A stretch of 64,000 bases of DNA from Altererythrobacter xiamenensis (GCF_900177715.1 NZ_FXWG01000001.1:124001-188000), one strand, 5' to 3'. Positions 11,984 through 21,565 are shown, counted from the stretch's first letter. Numbers and translations are program-made. The notes: generated from the letters alone by a model not told the origin.

Positions 11984-13330
11984 GTGGCCTATCCGAAACT
12001 GACCAGCAAACCGGGCGCGATCGAGACCGCAGCAGCGATCCGTGCAGGCGAGATGAGCCCGTCGGAAGCGGTCGATGCGGCGATCGTGCGGATCGAGGAG
12101 CTCGACCAGCATGTGAATGCCGTTGCCGTGGGCGATTTCGAGCGTGCCGCCGCAATCGCGCGGGCGATGGACAAGCAGACGCCGCGCGATGACCAGCCGC
12201 TGTTCGGCGTACCGATGACGATCAAGGAAAGCTTCGACATCGAAGGTCTGCCGACCTGCTGGGGACATCCCGAGTTCAAGGACAATATCGCCAAAAGCGA
12301 TTCCAAGGTGGTGCGACAGCTCAAGGCTGCAGGCGCGATCATTGTCGGCAAGACCAACGTGCCGATCGACCTCGCCGATTGGCAAAGCTTCAACGAAGTA
12401 TATGGCCGCACCAATAACCCGCACGCGCATGACCGCTCGCCGGGAGGTTCCTCCGGCGGGTCCGCAGCTGCGGTGGCGAGCGGCATGGTGCCTATCGAGT
12501 ATGGGACCGACATCGGCGGCTCGGTCCGCGTCCCGGCGCATTTCTGCGGGATCTGGGGCCACAAGACGAGTTGGGGACTGATCAGCAAGCAGGGTCACGA
12601 TCATCCGATGATGGCGGGCGAGCCTGCGCATGACGGTGCGCTTTCGATCGCGGGGCCGCTTGCACGCAATCCCGACGATATCGAGCTCCTGGTGAAGCTG
12701 ACCGCCACCCTGCCGATAACCGCGAAAAACAAGCCGCTGCGCGATTGCCGCTTTTTGCTGCTCACCGATCATCCCGTCAGCCCGATTGATGACAGCGTGC
12801 GCGGTCCGGTGGAAGCCGCCGCGGCTCAAATCGAAAAAGCAGGCATGCGGGTGGACCGCGCAACCGATCTCCTGCCCGACCTCGCGCAGCAGCAGGAGGA
12901 TTACCTGCGGATGCTAAACATCGCGATGGCGCGCGGGGCACCTTCGCCCGATGGCAAGCGCGCAACGGCGACCGACTGGTTCGACCTGCTCGATGCGCAG
13001 GCCCGCAATGAACTCGCGTGGGAGGCCCTGTTCGAAACCTATGACTTCGTGCTCGCGCCGCCCGCGCCCGTGCTGGCGGTCAAGCATCGCCACGAAGCCG
13101 TGTTCAAGGGCGATCTGGAGATCAACGGTCAGTCACATCCCGCAGGCGGCGGACTTGCCTGGGCGGGAATCGCGACCTTCCCCAACCTGCCCTCCACCGT
13201 CCTTCCGGTCGGTTCGAGCGTGGTCGATGGCACGGAGCTACCCTGCGGAATGCAGGTCATGGGGCCGCGCTGGGCCGACTTTGATTGCATCGCAGCAGCA
13301 CGCGAAATCGGCCAGATCGTCAACGGATAA
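11984..13330 (+). CDS. Amidase signature-family hydrolase
   Basis: An amide-bond hydrolase with the Ser-cisSer-Lys triad. From the GTG start preceded at a distance by GGGGGAGA, the catalytic Lys is residue 81 (TIKES), the cis-Ser lies in SPGGSSGGSAAA near 156, and the nucleophile is Ser180 in TDIGGSVRVPA. Length (448 residues) fits the family. Substrate cannot be told; it is not in a GatCAB-like context and lacks GatA neighbours. An upstream ATG at 11930 would add 18 unlikely residues. The following PepSY gene starts 13 bases after the stop. Confidence 0.92.
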   Translation: MAYPKLTSKPGAIETAAAIRAGEMSPSEAVDAAIVRIEELDQHVNAVAVGDFERAAAIARAMDKQTPRDDQPLFGVPMTIKESFDIEGLPTCWGHPEFKDNIAKSDSKVVRQLKAAGAIIVGKTNVPIDLADWQSFNEVYGRTNNPHAHDRSPGGSSGGSAAAVASGMVPIEYGTDIGGSVRVPAHFCGIWGHKTSWGLISKQGHDHPMMAGEPAHDGALSIAGPLARNPDDIELLVKLTATLPITAKNKPLRDCRFLLLTDHPVSPIDDSVRGPVEAAAAQIEKAGMRVDRATDLLPDLAQQQEDYLRMLNIAMARGAPSPDGKRATATDWFDLLDAQARNELAWEALFETYDFVLAPPAPVLAVKHRHEAVFKGDLEINGQSHPAGGGLAWAGIATFPNLPSTVLPVGSSVVDGTELPCGMQVMGPRWADFDCIAAAREIGQIVNG

Positions 13331-13343
13331 GAACAAGAAAGCA

Positions 13344-14039
13344 ATGGCTCGCAAAAGATACATGCAGCGCTTTGCCAAGTGGCATATCTGGCTCGGCTGG
13401 CTCGTCGGATTCCCAATCCTGATGTGGATGGCGACCGGCCTCTTCATGGCGGCAAAGCCGATCGAAGAAGTGCGCGGCAATCACCTGCGGATCGCGCAGG
13501 AAGAACAGCCGCTGGTCCTGCCGGGCTCTGCGCTCGCGAGCGAAGACTTTCCCATCAAGGAGATGCGCGCAGTCATGCAGGACGGGCGCGCCGTGGCAAT
13601 CCTGACCGGGATGGACGGCAGCGTGCGCCGGGTCGACATGGAGAGCGGCGCCGCCCTCCCCGCCCTGACGGCAAATGACGCGCGCCGGATCGCATCGGAG
13701 CAGATCAGGGGCGGCGATGCCGTGCGCAGCGTAACCGGCTTCGCAGCGGATGACGTACCGTTCGACTTCCGCCGCGCGATGCCGGTATGGCAGGTCGCGC
13801 TGGAGGATGGCACCCATGTCTATGTCGGGCGCGACAGCGGCCAGATCGAAGCGGTGCGCACGCGCTGGTGGCGCGGTTTCGACTTCATGTGGGGTCTCCA
13901 CATCATGGACCTGCAAACGCGGGAGAAAACCAGCCATCCGATCCTGATCATCTTCGCCGCTCTCGGCCTCATCGGCGCGCTGCTCGGCTGCATCCTCATG
14001 TTCCGCAAGCGCAAGGCGCGCGTAACCAGCAATGGATGA
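13344..14039 (+). CDS. PepSY-type membrane protein with N- and C-terminal helices
   Basis: About 231 residues beginning at ATG GCT CGC. One helix near residues 12-32 (WLVGFPILMWMATGLFMA) and one near the C-terminus (ILIIFAALGLIGALLGCILMF) frame an external region with a PepSY-like pattern (DARRIASEQI, then AMPVWQVALEDGTHVYVG). Such proteins are often linked to iron uptake or redox in the envelope, but no such genes adjoin. Its last eight bases overlap the TRIC-family gene, so the two are probably co-translated. Confidence 0.8.
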   Translation: MARKRYMQRFAKWHIWLGWLVGFPILMWMATGLFMAAKPIEEVRGNHLRIAQEEQPLVLPGSALASEDFPIKEMRAVMQDGRAVAILTGMDGSVRRVDMESGAALPALTANDARRIASEQIRGGDAVRSVTGFAADDVPFDFRRAMPVWQVALEDGTHVYVGRDSGQIEAVRTRWWRGFDFMWGLHIMDLQTREKTSHPILIIFAALGLIGALLGCILMFRKRKARVTSNG

Positions 14040-14667
14040 ACTGATCCCCACGCCGATGCTCGATTTTCTCGACACGCTCGGGGTGGCGGTGTTCGCGCTG
14101 ACGGGCGCTTTGCTGGCGGCAAAGGAACGCCAGACCTTCGTGACGGTGGCCTTCTTCGCGCTCGTCACCGGTGTCGGCGGCGGCACGGTTCGTGACCTGC
14201 TCATAGAAGCGCCAGTCTTCTGGATCAGCGATCCCTGGGTGACAGCCGTCTGCCTGGTCGTCGCTCTTCTTGTCTGGTTTACGCCTACACGCTGGTGGGA
14301 AGGCAAGCTGCTCGATTATGCCGATGGCATCGGCCTCACCGCCTATGCCGTGCTGGGAAGCGCCAAGGCGCTGAGCTATGGCGTTCCGCCTGTGCCGGCG
14401 GTCCTGATGGGAATCGTTACAGGAACGGTGGGCGGCATTATCCGCGATGTCGTCGCAGGCCGTCCGTCGATCATCATGAGGCCGGAACTCTACGTAACCG
14501 CTGCCGCGCTTTCGGCAGGGCTATGCGTCGTGGGCACGGCGATCGAATTGCCGCGCATACCCGTCTGGGTCGGAGCGGCACTGGCGGGACTGATCCTGCG
14601 CAGCGCCGCCATCCGCTGGAACCTCGCCCTTCCCGCCTATCGCGAAAAGGGCGCAGATACCGCCTGA
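14032..14667 (+). CDS. TRIC-family (UPF0126/YicG-like) cation channel membrane protein
   Basis: 211 residues with two repeats of three helices, each carrying a glycine-rich kink: GVAVFALTGALLAAKER then GVGGGTVRDLL in the first, and TVGGIIRDVVAGRPS in the second. This is the bacterial homologue of the trimeric intracellular cation (TRIC) channels. Its physiological role in bacteria is unsettled; glycine transport has been proposed for some members. The start overlaps the preceding gene, and the TGA abuts the stop of the converging gene. Confidence 0.92.
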   Translation: MDELIPTPMLDFLDTLGVAVFALTGALLAAKERQTFVTVAFFALVTGVGGGTVRDLLIEAPVFWISDPWVTAVCLVVALLVWFTPTRWWEGKLLDYADGIGLTAYAVLGSAKALSYGVPPVPAVLMGIVTGTVGGIIRDVVAGRPSIIMRPELYVTAAALSAGLCVVGTAIELPRIPVWVGAALAGLILRSAAIRWNLALPAYREKGADTA

Positions 14668-15492
14668 TCAGTTGCCGGCAGCCGCCATCGTGTAGCGATC
14701 GTCCTTCTGGATCTCGGCTTCGGGGGCGGCCACATCGCCATCGATCGGGCCGCCCGGATAGGCCGGTTGCGGGCCATCGGTAACAGCGCTTGGTGCCGGT
14801 TCTGTGCCATTGCCACGCTCCCTCGCCTCGGCCCCCACATCGGCCCACGCAGCGGCATAGCGATCATCGCTCCACTGCTTGTCCTCGACCGGTGTACGCG
14901 GTGCAGTCGATGAGGCCGCGAAACCGCCGAAATTGACATCGTCGATGCGGCCGTCCTGCCCGATACGGCAGGTGAAGCGGTCGCCATTGTAGAGCGAGCC
15001 CGTCACACGCCAGCCTTCACCGGTGCGATTAACCTCGTCCACGGTATCGACGCGGACATCGCGCTCGATCTCGGAGACACACATTTCGACCGCGTTGTCG
15101 ATTCCCCGCCCGCCATCGTAGCGAGAATCGCCGCGACGTTCGCGATAGCGGTAGTCCTGGTTGCGGTAATCGCGATCGGGATAACGATAGTCGCGGTCGC
15201 GATAGCGCCGGTCGCGATCGTTATTCGAAGCGGCGCTGGCAATCGCGGCGATCCCGCCGATGATCAGTACGCCTGCAAGCACATCGCCCGCGTCAACGCG
15301 GTTGTGACGGTGGCGGCGCCAGCGACGATAGCCATCGGCGTCAGCTTCCTCGGCATGGAAGGTGCCGGGGGTGAAAACGGCGCTGGTGCGCGATGTCTTG
15401 GTGGGCAGCTCAGCGGCGGCAACAGGCGTTGCGGCCATCGATAGTGCGGCGGCCATTCCGGCAATCGCCGCGAAGCGGGAATTGTGGGCCAT
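14668..15492 (-). CDS. Exported Arg/Tyr/Asp-rich protein, paralogue of the adjacent gene
   Basis: The ATG preceded by GGAGG gives 274 residues: a signal peptide to about residue 27, a conserved segment RVDAGDVLAGVLIIGGIAAIASA that is membrane-like, a low-complexity tract of repeated RYRDRDYR units, and a C-terminal domain with CVSEIERD, WRVTGSLY and FTCRIGQDGRI. It shares this plan with the next upstream gene, so the pair arose by tandem duplication. This copy has a longer, more variable tail. Function unknown; a C-terminal beta-rich domain on a basic linker suggests envelope binding, which is inference. Confidence 0.82.
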   Translation of the reverse strand: MAHNSRFAAIAGMAAALSMAATPVAAAELPTKTSRTSAVFTPGTFHAEEADADGYRRWRRHRHNRVDAGDVLAGVLIIGGIAAIASAASNNDRDRRYRDRDYRYPDRDYRNQDYRYRERRGDSRYDGGRGIDNAVEMCVSEIERDVRVDTVDEVNRTGEGWRVTGSLYNGDRFTCRIGQDGRIDDVNFGGFAASSTAPRTPVEDKQWSDDRYAAAWADVGAEARERGNGTEPAPSAVTDGPQPAYPGGPIDGDVAAPEAEIQKDDRYTMAAAGN

Positions 15493-15627
15493 GTCGGCTC
15501 CCTCCTGTTTGAACCGAGCGTCCACCAATCGCTCCATCGTGACCATAAGCTAGGCGGCCCAGGCTTTCAAAGGCCTGAACCGCCCAGTGGTGGTGAATTG
15601 TCGGCTTGGCTGCCGGGATACGCGAGC

Positions 15628-16218
15628 TTACCTCAGTCCGCGGATACCCCGATAATCGATGTCGACGACGCGGCCGCGCTCGATGTCGCAGCTGAAGCGT
15701 CCGGCGTCACGGTCGTAACCGCGATCCCAGCGACCGTTGCGGTCGTAGCGATCGTAGCGGTTGTAGTGACGGTTGTAGCGGCCGTAGCCACGCGATCCGT
15801 CAACTACCAGGCGGCCCTTCACTTCCCACCCGCGACGTTCACGATCGACATCGCGAATCTCTGTCACGTCGGCAAAGCGGTAGCCTGCACGGCGCGCATC
15901 GCGCTCGACGGCGTTGACGCACTGCTGGACGGCATAGCGAGCGTTGCCCCGGCGACGATCGTCGTAGCCATAGCCACGGTTGTAGTCGCGGTAATCGCGG
16001 TCACGATAGCGGTAGCTGTCGCGATAACGGTCCTTCTTGCCGACGGCACTCGCCACGGCGGCGATTCCGCCCAGAATAACGGCACCTGCGATCACGTCTC
16101 CGGCATCGATGCCGTCACGGTCGCGGGCTTGTGCGGGGGTCGCTCCTGCCAGCGCCATGGCGCCTACGGCAGCGGTTGCGATCCCACCCTTCGCAAATAG
16201 CTTGGTTGTCTTGCTCAT
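15628..16218 (-). CDS. Exported Arg/Tyr/Asp-rich protein (shorter paralogue)
   Basis: 196 residues with a signal peptide (cleavage near ATPAQA), then GIDAGDVIAGAVILGGIAAVAS, an RYRDRDYRDYN low-complexity tract, and a C-terminal domain with CVNAVERDARR, WEVKGRLVV, a second RYDRYDR tract and FSCDIERGRVVDIDYRG. The order of elements is the same as in the downstream paralogue. The CAG(E)-like cysteines in the two C-terminal motifs are conserved between the copies and could pair. No function is assigned. Confidence 0.82.
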   Translation of the reverse strand: MSKTTKLFAKGGIATAAVGAMALAGATPAQARDRDGIDAGDVIAGAVILGGIAAVASAVGKKDRYRDSYRYRDRDYRDYNRGYGYDDRRRGNARYAVQQCVNAVERDARRAGYRFADVTEIRDVDRERRGWEVKGRLVVDGSRGYGRYNRHYNRYDRYDRNGRWDRGYDRDAGRFSCDIERGRVVDIDYRGIRGLR

Positions 16219-16374
16219 AAGAGGCTCTCCTCATGTGAACCGCGGCGGGATTGCCTCGGCTATGAGAAGGGTTCTAGAGCATGGCCACTGAGGTGACGCT
16301 GAATTGGGGCGACAGCTTTTGTTAATTTATAACGCCACTTTCCTGAACGATAGAAGCATATGGGTTTCAGATAG

Positions 16375-17742
16375 TTAGTCCGCAAGAGCGGCCAAAACGT
16401 CGCGCGTGAAGGCGACGATGTCGAAGCGCGATCCGACGGGATCCTCGCCTCTCCTGACAATAACGATATCGCGGCTCGGCACGATGACGACGTACTGTCC
16501 GCGATTCCCCATGGCGGCGAAAGTATCGGGCGGAATGCCCTCGGATTTGTTGAACAGCCAGAAGCCCGCGCCGTATCCGAGCGGTCCGTCGGGTTGCGGG
16601 CCGTTCGGGCTGCTCACATAATCTGCCCAGCCTTCGGGCAGGATGCGCTCGCCGCTCGGCAGCACACCATCGTCAAGGTAGAGCTGGCCGAATTTGGCCA
16701 GGTCGCGAGCGGTGGTCCAGGCTTGGCTGGAAAGAATGTACTGACCGCGCCAATCAATTTCCGCGACGGTGTGCGTCATGCCGATTTTGCCAAACAGATC
16801 AGCGGGTGGACTCGCCTGAAAGCTCGGCGTTATCGCCTGAATTGCAGCGAGTGTGTCATTGTTGGCATAGCGATAAGTCCGGCCCGGCTCATCGATCAAT
16901 GGCCATTGCAAGGCGCGTTCTCGAACCCCTGCACCGCCCCAGTAGACAGGATCAGTGCGATTGCCCGCAGTGTCAGAGTATCGCCCGGAAGCCATGCGTA
17001 GCAGGTGGTCGATGGTGATCGCGCGTCGCGGATCACCTTGCGCATATCCAAGCCCCGCCGACGCGTTCACATCTGCCTCGCCGCGCTGCACTGCCGCACC
17101 CACGATTGTAGCCGCCAGACTCTTCGCCACCGACCAAGTGCGCTGCGGAGTCGCAGGGTCGAAACCGGCGACGTAACGTTCGCCCACGATCTCGCCATCG
17201 CGCTGGACCAAGATCGCTGTGGTCCGCGCACCCTCGCCATAGCCGCCGTCGAAGGCTCCACCGAAGGTCTCAAGAAGATCGGGCGTCGGATCGGCGACGG
17301 GGGCCATCGCTCGCTTCCGGCTCGACGGCGCGTTTGCCGGGTTACCATAGAACTCGGGCGGACCAGCAATCGGGTTGAGCGCGCACCCTCTGTCATCATC
17401 GAGGTGGATAGCAGAGCGTGGCACCATTCCATCAGCCCATGCGACGTTGACGCGCTCTACCGTGCCATTGTCATGCCGCTTCACCTCGTGGGCAAGGTCG
17501 CGCACGATTTCGTCCAGCGGGGCCTGAATGCCCGTGAGCTCCCATTCGTGGACACTCTCTGCGGTGCGGCTTGTACCGTTCGCTTCGGCATGAGCAATCG
17601 CGCTACACAGGAACAGCGCCTTGTAGCCCGCAGCGAGAGCGCGGTCGTAGCGCTTGTCGAGAGCCTCTTGCTGGCTTTGCGCCGAGGCGGTGGAAGAGAA
17701 TGCGAGAGTTGCGGCAGCGATTGCCAGGAGGGTCTTTTGCAT
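16375..17742 (-). CDS. Exported serine hydrolase, class C beta-lactamase-like family
   Basis: The start codon follows an AAGAAGGG ribosome site and encodes a signal peptide ending in ASAQ. The 455-residue protein has the penicillin-binding fold motifs SxxK (SVAK, Ser204/Lys207) and YxN (YAN, Tyr near 291); in place of the KTG motif there is GNRGQYVVIVP, as in esterase and 6-aminohexanoate-dimer-hydrolase-like members. It is therefore more likely an esterase or amidase than a drug-resistance enzyme. It stands alone between the paralogue pair and the ribosomal cluster. Confidence 0.88.
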   Translation of the reverse strand: MQKTLLAIAAATLAFSSTASAQSQQEALDKRYDRALAAGYKALFLCSAIAHAEANGTSRTAESVHEWELTGIQAPLDEIVRDLAHEVKRHDNGTVERVNVAWADGMVPRSAIHLDDDRGCALNPIAGPPEFYGNPANAPSSRKRAMAPVADPTPDLLETFGGAFDGGYGEGARTTAILVQRDGEIVGERYVAGFDPATPQRTWSVAKSLAATIVGAAVQRGEADVNASAGLGYAQGDPRRAITIDHLLRMASGRYSDTAGNRTDPVYWGGAGVRERALQWPLIDEPGRTYRYANNDTLAAIQAITPSFQASPPADLFGKIGMTHTVAEIDWRGQYILSSQAWTTARDLAKFGQLYLDDGVLPSGERILPEGWADYVSSPNGPQPDGPLGYGAGFWLFNKSEGIPPDTFAAMGNRGQYVVIVPSRDIVIVRRGEDPVGSRFDIVAFTRDVLAALAD

Positions 17743-17834
17743 GAACCCTTCTTGCCACAGACCGCCCAAAAGGGAAGGCTAACAAAAAGGGCCGGCGGAT
17801 CGCTCCGCCAGCCCTATTCATTATCTGGTTACCA

Positions 17835-17916
17835 GAGCCACCCGCTCCCTCCACCCTTCCACCCGGATTATCACCCGGTAGGCTTCGGGTGGAAGGGTGG
17901 AGGGCGCGGGTGGCTC
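17835..17916 (-). terminator. Large near-perfect hairpin after rplQ
   Basis: Two 31-base arms match at 30 positions across a 20-base loop, centred some 60 bases beyond the rplQ stop. No T-run follows on the minus strand, so Rho-independent termination is uncertain; it could end or protect the long ribosomal transcript. The core CCCTTCCACCCGGA recurs in the rpsL-rpsG spacer. Confidence 0.55.
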
Positions 17917-17935
17917 GGCCCGGTCCGAAAAACAC

Positions 17936-18358
17936 TTACGCGTCTTCGAAGTCTTCCTCGTCGCTCATGACCGGACCGGAGTCCCGACCCTTGGCGTCCG
18001 TGTCGCGGTCGACCAGTTCGATGATCGCCATCTGCGAGGCGTCCGAAGCGCGGTAGCCGGCCTTGATGATGCGGGTGTAGCCGCCCTCACGGTCCGAATA
18101 ACGCTCGGCCAGAACGTCGAACAGCTTCTTCAGCTGCGTTTCGTCGAGCAGGCGCGACTGCGCCAGGCGGCGGTTCGAAAGACCGCCACGCTTTGCCAGC
18201 GTGATCAGCTTTTCGATGTAGGGACGCAGTTCCTTCGCCTTGGGCAGCGTGGTCTGGATCTGCTCGTGCTTGATCAGCGCGGCAGCCATGTTGCGGAACA
18301 GGGCCTTGCGGTGGCCCGACTTGCGGCTCAGCTTACGCTGCGAAATTCCGTGACGCAT
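17936..18358 (-). CDS. rplQ: 50S ribosomal protein L17
   Basis: 140 residues starting [22 protein letters not shown], the typical L17 N-terminus, with the conserved [19 protein letters not shown] segment and an acidic tail (SDEEDFEDA). It is the last gene of the ribosomal block, 81 bases after rpoA, as in most bacteria, and a large hairpin follows. Confidence 0.98.
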   Translation of the reverse strand: MRHGISQRKLSRKSGHRKALFRNMAAALIKHEQIQTTLPKAKELRPYIEKLITLAKRGGLSNRRLAQSRLLDETQLKKLFDVLAERYSDREGGYTRIIKAGYRASDASQMAIIELVDRDTDAKGRDSGPVMSDEEDFEDA

Positions 18359-18439
18359 TGTATTTTCCTTCGTTTGTAAGGGGCCCGTATCAGGTAGCCC
18401 GGTACTGGCGGCGCTTGAGGTGCGCCGCCGGAACCTGTG

Positions 18440-19495
18440 TTAGCCGAGAAGTTCCTGTTCGAGCTTCTTGGCCATTTCCTCGATGTTCTCGGGCGGCCAT
18501 CCGGGGATGTCCATGCCGAGACGCAGCCCCATCGACGACAGCACTTCCTTGATTTCGTTCAGGGACTTGCGGCCGAAGTTCGGCGTGCGGAGCATTTCGG
18601 CTTCGGTCTTCTGGACCAGATCGCCGATGTAGATGATGTTGTCGTTCTTGAGGCAGTTTGCCGAACGCACCGACAGTTCCAGTTCGTCGACCTTCTTGAG
18701 GAGGTAACGGTTGAGCTGGTTGGCGTCGTCTTCCTGCGGCTGGGCGGCCTGGCCGATCATTGCCGACTGTGGCTGCGGGATGCCGTCTTCGAAGTGGACG
18801 AACAGCGTCAGCTGGTCCTGCAGGATGCGCGCGGCATAGGCCACGGCGTCTTCAGGGGTGACGGTGCCGTCGGTTTCGATGGTCAGCGAGAGCTTGTCAT
18901 AATCGAGCTCCTGCCCGACGCGGGCGTTCTCGACCTTGTAGCTCACCTGGCGAACCGGCGAATACAGGCTGTCGACCGGGATCAGGCCGATCGGAGCGTC
19001 GACCGGACGGTTCTGGACGGCCGGGGCATAGCCCTTGCCGACGTCTGCGGTCAGTTCCATGTTCAGCGTCGCGCCTTCATCGAGGTGGCACAGGACGAGA
19101 TCCTTGTTCATCACTTCGATGTCGCCCGAAACGGCGATGTCGCCCGCCTTCACTTCACCCGGGCCGGTGGCCGAAAGCTGCAGGCGCTTGGGGCCTTCAC
19201 CTTCCATCTTGAGCGCGATCTGCTTCACGTTCAGGACGATGTCGGTCACGTCTTCGCGAACGCCTGCGAGCGAGGAGAACTCGTGCAGCACGTTTTCGAT
19301 CTTGATCGAGGTGATCGCAGCACCCTGAAGCGAGCTCAGCAGCACGCGGCGCAGGGCGTTGCCGAGCGTCAGGCCAAAGCCACGCTCGAGCGGTTCGGCC
19401 ACGAAGGTCGCCTTGCGGGCCTTGTCGCCACTCTCTTTGATGTCGAGAGCATTGGGTTTCTTGAGTTCCTGCCAGTTCTTGATGTTGACGGACAT
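18440..19495 (-). CDS. rpoA: DNA-directed RNA polymerase subunit alpha
   Basis: Assembly platform of RNA polymerase and target of upstream promoter elements and activators. 351 residues: N-terminal dimerisation domain with [20 protein letters not shown], a linker, and the C-terminal DNA-binding domain with [17 protein letters not shown]. The tail [14 protein letters not shown] is normal for alphaproteobacteria. It follows rpsK by 104 bases and precedes rplQ in the conserved alpha-operon order. Confidence 0.98.
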   Translation of the reverse strand: MSVNIKNWQELKKPNALDIKESGDKARKATFVAEPLERGFGLTLGNALRRVLLSSLQGAAITSIKIENVLHEFSSLAGVREDVTDIVLNVKQIALKMEGEGPKRLQLSATGPGEVKAGDIAVSGDIEVMNKDLVLCHLDEGATLNMELTADVGKGYAPAVQNRPVDAPIGLIPVDSLYSPVRQVSYKVENARVGQELDYDKLSLTIETDGTVTPEDAVAYAARILQDQLTLFVHFEDGIPQPQSAMIGQAAQPQEDDANQLNRYLLKKVDELELSVRSANCLKNDNIIYIGDLVQKTEAEMLRTPNFGRKSLNEIKEVLSSMGLRLGMDIPGWPPENIEEMAKKLEQELLG

Positions 19496-19599
19496 GGATT
19501 TCCCCTAGGGTTTATAAACGGGCGGGACCGGCAGCGCCTTGGCAGCGCGTCCGGTCCGTGAAAGACGGCGGATCGAATGATCCGCCGGGCAGGTACGGA

Positions 19600-19989
19600 T
19601 CAGACGCGGCGACGCTTGGACGGCCTCACCCCGTTGTGCGGGATCGGCGTAACGTCGCGGATCGAAGTGATCGTGAAGCCCACCGCCTGCAGCGCACGAA
19701 GCGCGCTTTCGCGGCCGGAGCCCGGACCCTTGATCTCTACTTCCAGCGTCCGGACGCCGTGTTCGGCGGCCTTCTTGCCGGCATCGTCTGCTGCGACCTG
19801 TGCAGCATAGGGCGTCGATTTACGGCTGCCCTTGAAGCCCATCATGCCCGCGCTGGACCAGCTGATAGCATTGCCCTGCGCGTCGGTGATGGTGATCATA
19901 GTGTTGTTGAAACTGGCATTGACGTGAGCGACACCACTGGTGATGTTCTTCTTGTCACGCCGCCTGATACGGCCGGGTTCGCGTGCCAT
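19600..19989 (-). CDS. rpsK: 30S ribosomal protein S11
   Basis: 129 residues with the S11 core [22 protein letters not shown] and the end [20 protein letters not shown]. It forms part of the mRNA-exit platform of the small subunit. It lies 62 bases after rpsM and 104 before rpoA in the alpha-operon. Confidence 0.98.
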   Translation of the reverse strand: MAREPGRIRRRDKKNITSGVAHVNASFNNTMITITDAQGNAISWSSAGMMGFKGSRKSTPYAAQVAADDAGKKAAEHGVRTLEVEIKGPGSGRESALRALQAVGFTITSIRDVTPIPHNGVRPSKRRRV

Positions 19990-20051
19990 GGTTCGTATTC
20001 CTCTTCAGTTCTGCAAAGAAGGCAAAAGCAATTGTCGGTCGGACCGACTGC

Positions 20052-20420
20052 TTACTTCTTCTTGCCAGCGATCGGCTTGGCCTTGCCCTTGCGGGTACGG
20101 GCGTTGGTGTGCGTGCGCTGGCCGCGAACGGGCAGCTGGTTGCGGTGACGAAGGCCACGATAGGAACGAAGGTCCATCAGGCGCTTGATATTCATCGCGG
20201 TATTCCGGCGAAGGTCGCCTTCCACGGAATAATCGGAGTCGATCGTCTCGCGGATACGCAGCACTTCCTCGTCGGTGAGGTCCTGCACGCGGCGGGTGTG
20301 ATCGATACCCAGCTTGTCAGCAATCTGGACGGCCGTGGTGCGGCCGATACCGTGAATATAGGTGAGCGCGATAATAACGCGCTTGTTGGTGGGGATATTT
20401 ACCCCGGCAATACGAGCCAC
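20052..20420 (-). CDS. rpsM: 30S ribosomal protein S13
   Basis: 122 residues beginning [22 protein letters not shown] with the C-terminal [16 protein letters not shown] and basic tail typical of S13, which contacts the head and the P-site tRNA. AGAAG lies shortly upstream of the start. Its usual upstream neighbour adk is more than 3 kb away; a promoter candidate in the preceding gap suggests the alpha-operon is transcribed from here. Confidence 0.98.
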   Translation of the reverse strand: MARIAGVNIPTNKRVIIALTYIHGIGRTTAVQIADKLGIDHTRRVQDLTDEEVLRIRETIDSDYSVEGDLRRNTAMNIKRLMDLRSYRGLRHRNQLPVRGQRTHTNARTRKGKAKPIAGKKK

Positions 20421-20623
20421 TTACTTCTCCATGCTCCACAGGGATCCAGCGGCAACGGGCCGCCTGCCCTATCTCATCGCGGTTAATTCCGATCCGTCCG
20501 GCAACCGAAGCTCAAATACCAGGCGGAAACGCGAGGCAATTGTGCTTCAACGGCAAAAAGCCCGGTCAGCGTGCAACATTGGCTACCGCCTGCCGGACTC
20601 GTCGAACGTGTCGAATGATGGCG

Positions 20624-20652
20624 CGCTTAATGTGATTCTTACCCCGCGTCAA
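20624..20652 (-). promoter_or_regulatory. Putative rpsM operon promoter
   Basis: On the minus strand TTGACG, a 17-base spacer and TAAGCG lie about 205 bases upstream of rpsM, inside the 353-base gap that otherwise holds no gene. The same layout (TTGACC, 17 bases, TAAGTG) occurs upstream of rpsL, which strengthens both calls. Confidence 0.4.
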
Positions 20653-20773
20653 CAGGGAGCGCGCGCGCAAACGACCGCACGGACCGATATGGTCCGCAGC
20701 TAATCGATTTCAAGCAATGCTACACCAGCACGCCTTTTCGGTCAAAAACCCCGTAATGCGCTGGCGTGCAAAA

Positions 20774-21550
20774 CTAGAAATTGGCACGCGTGGCACCTCC
20801 ATCCATCAGGATGTTCTGCCCGATGATGAAGCCCGCGTGCTGACTGGCGAGAAAAGCGCAGGCCGCGCCGAACTCTTCCGGCGAACCGATCCGTCCCGTG
20901 GGATTGGCAGCATCACGCGCGGCGCAGATTTCTTCCACGCTCCTGCCGGTCTTTTCCGCGGTGAGCGCGATGATCGAACTTTGCCGGTCGGTATCGAAGC
21001 TGCCCGGCAGGAGGTTGTTGATCGCGACGTTCGAGCCGGCGACCTGACGCGACACGCCGGAGAGAAAGCCGGTCAGCCCCGCCCTCGCCCCGGATGACAG
21101 ATCGAGCCCTTCTATCGCAGCAAGCACGCTCGAGGACGTGATGTTGATGATGCGCCCAAAGCCGCGCTCGGTCATGCCGTCGATCACCAGCTGGATCATG
21201 GCGATCGGCGTGACCATATTGGCGTCCAGCCCCTTCAACAGTGCCGCTTCGTTCAGTTGGCGGAAGTCGGCGAGCGGCGGGCCAGCGGCATTGTTGACGA
21301 GGATATCGACCGGCCGGACTGCGACGAGCCGCTCGCGGGTCGATTCCTCGGTCACATCGCCGGCGACAGCGGTAACCTCGGCCCCGGTCGCGTCGCGCAG
21401 CGCTTGCGCAGTTGCTTCCAGCTTAGCCTCGTCACGCCCGTTGACGACCACGCTGCACCCGGCCTCTGCAAGGCTGAAAGCGCAGGCCCGGCCCAGTCCT
21501 CTGCTCGAGGCGCAGACCACCGCGTGCTTTCCGGCAATTCCTAAATCCAT
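20774..21550 (-). CDS. SDR-family oxidoreductase lacking the YxxxK pair
   Basis: 258 residues in the short-chain dehydrogenase/reductase fold: the cofactor loop ASSRGLGRA near residue 15, NNAAG near 87, INITSSS with the catalytic-type Ser, and the C-terminal GQNILMDGG. Where classical enzymes carry Tyr-xxx-Lys there is LSSGARAGLTG, so neither residue is present. Such members exist in other proteobacteria; their chemistry is unclear. The gene starts 15 bases after gdhA and is probably co-transcribed. It is inserted between adk and rpsM. Confidence 0.9.
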   Translation of the reverse strand: MDLGIAGKHAVVCASSRGLGRACAFSLAEAGCSVVVNGRDEAKLEATAQALRDATGAEVTAVAGDVTEESTRERLVAVRPVDILVNNAAGPPLADFRQLNEAALLKGLDANMVTPIAMIQLVIDGMTERGFGRIINITSSSVLAAIEGLDLSSGARAGLTGFLSGVSRQVAGSNVAINNLLPGSFDTDRQSSIIALTAEKTGRSVEEICAARDAANPTGRIGSPEEFGAACAFLASQHAGFIIGQNILMDGGATRANF

Positions 21551-21565
21551 CGAAGCTCCTCTCGC

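Noticed and set aside
15120..15230. Clustered repeats resembling a CRISPR array.
   Set aside because: Repeat units encode RYRDRDYR in frame and lack uniform spacers.
17005..17970. Plus-strand frame opposite the serine hydrolase.
   Set aside because: The minus strand carries SVAK and YAN motifs and a signal peptide; the plus frame is a shadow.
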